A DNA stretch of 64,000 nucleotides from Neckera pumila (lineage: Eukaryota > Streptophyta > Bryopsida > Hypnales > Neckeraceae), in contig OZ018412.1 of NCBI GenBank assembly GCA_963969595.1, positions 11,224,501-11,288,500 on the forward strand. Direction: 5' to 3'. Positions 58,845 through 64,000 of this stretch are shown here, piece after piece (the first letter of the stretch is position 1; each line of letters starts with the position of its first letter). The notes below the pieces were generated by a model. That model worked only from the letters and a program-made list of their open reading frames with translations, was not told where the DNA came from and made no database searches. Both the position numbers and the translations under genes were made by a program.

Positions 58845-60335
58845 ATGTTGCTACAAAACAATCTAAATGCTAATTGTGCATTATTTTCCATTATCTTTGT
58901 TACGTGTATTTTACTTTGGATATGTCTAACATGGAACAATTCACTTCCAATATCCTATAACAACATTAGTATGTATGAGTTGTATTCAAAGCATCCAAAT
59001 TCATTGACAAATAATACTTCATATCGATATATGAGACGGATAGGCATGGAAGAACATCCAAAGAAAGCATTGTGGGATTTGCTTGGTTCTAGGAAATCTC
59101 CCTCCCTTTATACAAAATTTATAATTGATGGTCAATTATTCAATCTTGAAGTGGACACTGGAAGTTTTCTCACATGGTTTAGATGTGATTACAAATCATA
59201 CCAGGTTATAAATATTATGTAGGTAATTCCTTAATTTAAAACACATAAACATACTTATTGCTTTTAAATGCTTACAGTGTTTGGTTGAGTAAACGTGATC
59301 TTGTATGTGTATTGATTTTTGTGATGTAGGAAAAAATAGTTCCTTCTATAGATCCATATTGTTTGAAGGTAACTGGAAAACATTTCCGACCTATGATTTT
59401 GCAAGACAATAATCTCCAATTTGAAGGAATGGGTAGAAATCCTTGTTTGTATCATATTGTATATGAAGATGAAAGTCATTCTAGTGGTATTGTTGTCAAA
59501 GCAAATATACAACTACGCATTATTGATCTTATGACAGGAGTTGGTGTAGTACAATTGAGTGAAACATATTTAGGGCAAGTTTCTATGTTTTGCAAACAAT
59601 TAACATTTACTTAGACTGCCTTTAAGATTTGGATAAATTGAATATATGAATCACGTAAAATAAATTTTACATTTAAAAAATATGGAATGATCTTCTAATC
59701 TCAAAATGAATAAATGATATTTTATTATATATTATAAATTATTATTTACAATTTTGCAATAATTATTTCAATGACATTTGTGTTATCAACACAATAATAT
59801 GATAAAGATTATTGAACAATAATAGGTGCAGTAACAAAGATTTTAATCCAATTGGTGAATACAAGGATGTTGTTGATGGATTATTGGGCCTTAGTAGATC
59901 ATCTTATGGAGTTCAAATGTCCTTTTCAAAGCATGGAATTCCATTAATTTTTGGATTTTGTTTTGAAAACTATTTTATTAAACATAATGAAGCAAAAGTT
60001 GGATATTTATACTTCGGAAACCTTCATGATCCACATTCTAAAGCTCAAATAAAATGGATAGACATTTCAGAGGAATATGTTTTTGGAGATGAGTATGTAG
60101 CTCATTGACCAATACATCATGAAGTTTATATGACAAATTAATTAGGTTTGTAAGTATCTTTTAAAGATATGTTTGTTCATAGTTTAAATATTGTCTAGCT
60201 ATGTGTTTTGGCATTTCTTAATGATTCTAGAAACCTCAAATTTTTTATTTAGGCTGTAAAATTTGGTTCAAAATTAAATGCAATGAAATAATAATTTTTG
60301 TATTTTATTTTTGTATTTACAAGAGTTGCAAAAAA

Positions 60336-60415
<80 letters not shown>

Positions 60416-62093
60416 TACAATTATAGTTGGTCACAAAATCACACTTCCTCCATCCTAAAGGAAGTCCCATTTGGTGTTGTTTTTTGTCCCAAATTATGTA
60501 TATGAATATCTTGTATAGCCTTACCAGCAATTGAACAATGTGTGCATCACGAAGAAGGCAAGTAGGTAATTCTTGGCATGCTTTAAGCAATCTTTTCCCA
60601 TATGCGGCACTTTATAATTGTTGCCAACGTTGATTTTTATTATTTTGATCATGCAATGCTGTAATGATAAAAAGACCAAAAAATGCCTAAATTTGCAATT
60701 GTAAATCCTAAATTTAAAGTCTAAACCCTATGTCTTGAACCCCATACCTTTAAATGTAAAATCTCATAACATTTTTCTTTATCTTGCAAACTTCCATAAA
60801 TGGCACACTTAATTTGGGACAGAGGAAGTTTTACATATTGACTTTTCAACTCTAATAAATTATACAATTAGAAATTAAAACAAAACATTATAGAAGATGA
60901 TTAACATATCAAAAACATGTACAGTATAAAAGGTAATAGGAATTTGTTATTACTTTTTAAGATGAAAAATCATGTCATATTTATTTATTTATTAAAATGT
61001 TGCATATTTGTAAAAAAGATCATTGATTTGTTGATATAGAACTTATGAACTAAGAGTTTTAGAATTATGGATTGAAGAAGAGATTAGCGTTCCTATAAAT
61101 GCCAACTTGATGATTGATGTTGGAGCACCATTGACTTTCATAGAAACTAATCTTTTTGAAACTATAATCCATTATGTAAGTTTTATTTTGTAGTAATTAA
61201 AAACATATAAAAAATCTTTTTGGCAATAATCTAATTCTATTTATGATGTTTTAAGCAAATTCAATCTTCAAATGATATATGTTGTGGTTAAATATTAGAT
61301 TAGTGAAAGTGCTTTGGATGCGGGATATACGGAGTATGAAGAAGAGATGAAACATTTCAAGTGTTGGAACTTTCCAGAACTTTTGGATGAAAGGTGACTA
61401 TACGAAATCTACATTGAGGTTAAAAAAATGTAGTGAAACTGTATTCATCAATATAATTCAATGTGTCAAAAAACTAAAGTATAATATTTACAAATTTAAT
61501 ATTTATAAAGTTTATATATTAATTTTTTTTTATTATTTTATTGCATAACAACAGCTTGAGTACTTTAGAAATGATTTCATTTGATTTTCCAAAATTATCT
61601 TTTAAGTTTTCTAATGGAGAAGCGTTGACAATATCTCCAACAAACTATTTAGCATTCTATGAATTTGTAATTTTATTTTTCTTATATGAATATATCAATC
61701 ACATCAATTATTCTTATATTATACAAAAAATGATTTTCTTATTAAAAATCCTTTTCATAAAATGTTAAAGTGTGGTTTATTTAAAGGATATATTATCAAG
61801 ACTTTGAACATTAAAAATTTTAATTCTTTTATTAAAACTTGTATATAGATGGAAAATGGAATATGTGCAAATATGCGAAAATTTGATGAAAGGATAGAAT
61901 ATCCAACTAATACCGTAGTTCTTGGTGGTAAGTTGAATATCAAGTATATAATATGCTATCAATTTTTAACACATTATGCATGAATTCAAATAAATTTAAG
62001 TGCTATTAATAGTGATATGATTGTTTTTTAATTGCATAGAACATGTATGATTGAAATTTTTTAGATATAAAATGTTTAGACAACTATAAATAA
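58845..62093 (+). CDS. Nucellin-like aspartic protease, 8 exons, about 444 aa
   Basis: A pepsin-fold (A1) endopeptidase of the plant nucellin/Asp1 type, probably secretory or membrane-anchored. Exons: 58845-59204, 59330-59586, 59826-60092, 61040-61175, 61299-61393, 61555-61666, 61849-61927 and 62065-62093. Phases fit at every junction and sum to 1335 bp. A hydrophobic segment lies at residues 11-30. The first catalytic motif is EVDTGSFLTW (Asp 104). Family landmarks follow in order: CLYHIVYEDESHSSGIVV, DGLLGLSRSSYGVQMSFSK, YLYFGNLHD, LMIDVGAPLTFI (second Asp about 321, DVG instead of DTG/DSG), FKCWNFPELL, FPKLSFKFSNGEALTISPTNYL, NGICANM, VVLGDI. It stops 9 codons into exon 8, shorter than usual after the GD motif. 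The exon 2 donor (AT/GTTTTG) is weak and was chosen by phase. Intron 3 holds a (TA)n repeat and a MITE. Confidence 0.85.
60338..60412. repeat. (TA)n microsatellite in intron 3 of the protease
   Basis: About 37 uninterrupted AT dinucleotides. Likely length-polymorphic. Confidence 0.95.
60444..60828. mobile_element. Stowaway-like MITE in intron 3 of the protease
   Basis: Inverted ends CTTCCTCCATCCTAAAGGAAG and CTTAATTTGGGACAGAGGAAG (complementary at the tips). The expected TA duplication is not preserved (CA left, TT right), so this is an old copy or the limits are slightly off. Confidence 0.5.
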
Positions 62094-62734
62094 AGTGTTT
62101 ATATACTGTTTTGTTCAAGAATGTTTTTGATATAATACTAAGCCCCATTTTGAAGAATAGATTTTATGTGTTCAACTTTTGGATGCCTAAAACATACAAA
62201 TCTGATATTTTTAGATTTGATACTAGCAATTGACGCTTGCTTTGCTCCGCATAAAATATATTACTTTCATCAATTTTTCATGTGATAGAATGTAGATAAA
62301 CAAAGTATGCATAATCTTTAAATGAAAATATTGACATCCTCATACAATATTCTTTGAAAAAATCTATATAGTGCAATATAAAGTAATTAAAGAAAATCTT
62401 TATATCATAATTTTTACAAAATAACCTTTGCAAAGATGAAAACATTGTAATAAGAATAAATTAATCAAGTGAACAATGTCAGTAGAATCTTTACATTTGA
62501 ATATGTAGAGCAACGCTAGCAGTTGGTGCTTACTTATTCTTTAATATCACATTTTAAAAAGATATGGAATTTATCTATAGTTTTGTTGTCTAAAATGTTC
62601 TTTTGAATCTTTTTGAGAAGTATCCATTTGATTTTCAAATATTTCACAAAAAGAATACATAATATATAGTAGAAAGTATCCTATGGCTATTACAAAAGCA
62701 ATTGAATTTCAAAAATATTATTCAAAATTGAATT
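62094..62734. repeat. AT-rich region with GCTTGCTTTGCTCCGCAT repeat end
   Basis: At 62224-62252 a TAGCAATTGACGCTTGCTTTGC segment resembles the ends of the repeat at 22195 and 62779. A partner-like GCAACGCTAGCAGTTGGTGC lies at 62512-62531, giving a possible 300-bp short relative. Confidence 0.5.
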
Positions 62735-63475
62735 GTGATGTTACAGAGGGAATCATGATTTTAGTAGTATGACTAGGGGTTGGCGCTTGCTATGCTACGC
62801 ATTCATCATTAGAATTTTATTAGAATTTTTATGTATTAGATAAAATGCAGAACAAAAATTTCAATAAATCTTCAAATAAAAATTACTAAAATCTTTGTAT
62901 AATTTTGTTTATAAGTAAGCATGTATTGAAATGTACAATAGAAATTTATTGAATGATGAATGAAATATTGCAATGATGAATACTATAAAAGATACACATT
63001 TATTGTAATGCATTCAAAAGTTGACTCAATTTTTATGAACAATGGCAATCCAAAAACTTGGTGAATTGAAAAGAAAAACTTGTAAATTTCAAAAACTTCA
63101 TGAACAACTTAATTGTTGTGAAATCCAAAATTGCTTCAATTGAATAAATTTCTCAAATCATTTGGTAGTAGCAACAGAATTTTGAAATCATAAAAGCTGT
63201 ATTACAGAGGTGATTGCAAACTACTACTTTATTTTTGTAATACAACATTGTGTGAAAATCTTATTTTTATGTATGCATGATTGAAAATATTTTTACAAAA
63301 TATTAAAATTGATTATTTCAAAGACTTATTGAAATCATTATCATGCATTATATTCAAACATATCAAAATTTTACTAATATTTGATACAATGAATGCATAG
63401 CGTAGCAAGCATGAGCCCTAATATTGATGTTAGCATTTGCGATATTACAAAGGAAGTTATGACTTTAGTAGTATG
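62735..63475. repeat. Inverted-repeat element with GCTTGCTATGCTACGCATTCA ends, copy B
   Basis: The reverse complement of the block at 22195-22885, with left end GGCGCTTGCTATGCTACGC and right end GCATAGCGTAGCAAGCATG. About 40-bp direct repeats flank it (GATGTTACAGAGGGAATCATGA at 62738 and GATATTACAAAGGAAGTTATGA at 63441). Confidence 0.72.
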
Positions 63476-63851
63476 ATTATGAACTTTAATACAACAATTA
63501 CTATTTGATTTTGAATTTTGATAATTCAAAGATATAAAAGGATGTTTATTAATTTACAAATTGCTGACCATTAACTTCTAACCCTTCCCTGGGCCGCCTA
63601 TGGTTGGGGTGTTGCATTCTTTCTTTCTTGCAATATATGTTTTCCTTTATTTGTGTCAAAATTTGGTGAAAGTGAAAATTGGTGAAAATGAAAAATATAT
63701 AGGTGTTTTCCTTTTATATATATTTTCACCAACTTTCACCAGTTTTTTCTTTTATATTCATTTTCACCAATTTTCATTAAAAATGCTAGTTGCAGTTGTT
63801 TAACTTTTATTCTTTAATCAATAAAATTTCTAAATCAAATAATCTTCAAAC

Positions 63852-63893
<42 letters not shown>

Positions 63894-64000
63894 GCATTAG
63901 AAAAAAAATACATTGAAATATATGACCAACTTCCAAATTGTAACTTTAATATATAGTTTATACATTATTTCTTTCTCTCTCTCAAATTGACATTGATTGT
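63476..64000. other. AT-rich window end with (AT)n
   Basis: Includes GGTGAAAATG/TTTTCACC inverted units at 63660-63780 and an (AT)19 run at 63854-63892. No gene recognised. Confidence 0.5.

Noticed and set aside
60249..60590. Frame with long Ile-Tyr repeat
   Set aside because: Produced by the (TA)n microsatellite.
1..64000. CRISPR arrays, bacterial operons, tRNA or rRNA genes
   Set aside because: None seen. Repeats present are eukaryotic transposon ends and tandem arrays, and introns are clear in three genes.

Overview
This is a 64-kb piece of a land-plant nuclear genome. It is AT-rich, has spliceosomal introns, and is dominated by transposable elements. Evidence for a plant is a C-type-lectin receptor-like kinase of the single-copy plant type, a plant-type metallothionein, a nucellin-like aspartic protease, a plant LINE whose ORF1 carries a DUF4283/zinc-knuckle layout, and CACTA, Stowaway-like and other MITE families. 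Species cannot be named from sequence alone.

Three host genes are supported. (1) A two-exon metallothionein of 44 residues lies on the minus strand (3592-4635) with a clear TATA box; its exons are too short to stand out as open frames. (2) A five-exon receptor kinase lies on the minus strand (15907 to about 19679): C-type lectin ectodomain, transmembrane helix, and a kinase domain with the DFG aspartate missing. (3) An eight-exon aspartic protease lies on the plus strand (58845-62093); its splice phases close into one 444-residue frame. The three are far apart and do not form a functional cluster.

Region by region: 1-1683 is the 3' part of a LINE split by a CACTA element. 2236-2644 holds three very short LINE 3' tails with target duplications. 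3.6-4.8 kb is the metallothionein. 6.9-14.5 kb and 21.5-27 kb are AT-rich repeats, mainly a family flanked by TTA duplications with ends ACCCCTAAAG. 15.9-19.7 kb is the receptor kinase. 25-40 kb is dense in MITEs of at least three TIR families (TA, TTA/TAA and 3-bp target duplications). 40.2-49.4 kb is a decayed LINE on the minus strand, cut by two CACTA-type elements. 50.7-55.4 kb contains two more CACTA-type elements. 55.4-58.8 kb shows little. 58.8-62.1 kb is the protease, and the window ends in a repeat also found inverted at 22 kb.

I found no convincing novel multi-gene system. The most informative items are the compact metallothionein, the atypical receptor kinase and protease active sites, and the nested transposon stratigraphy, where target duplications give relative ages. 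Coordinates of spliced genes are manual predictions. No database search or RNA evidence was available.
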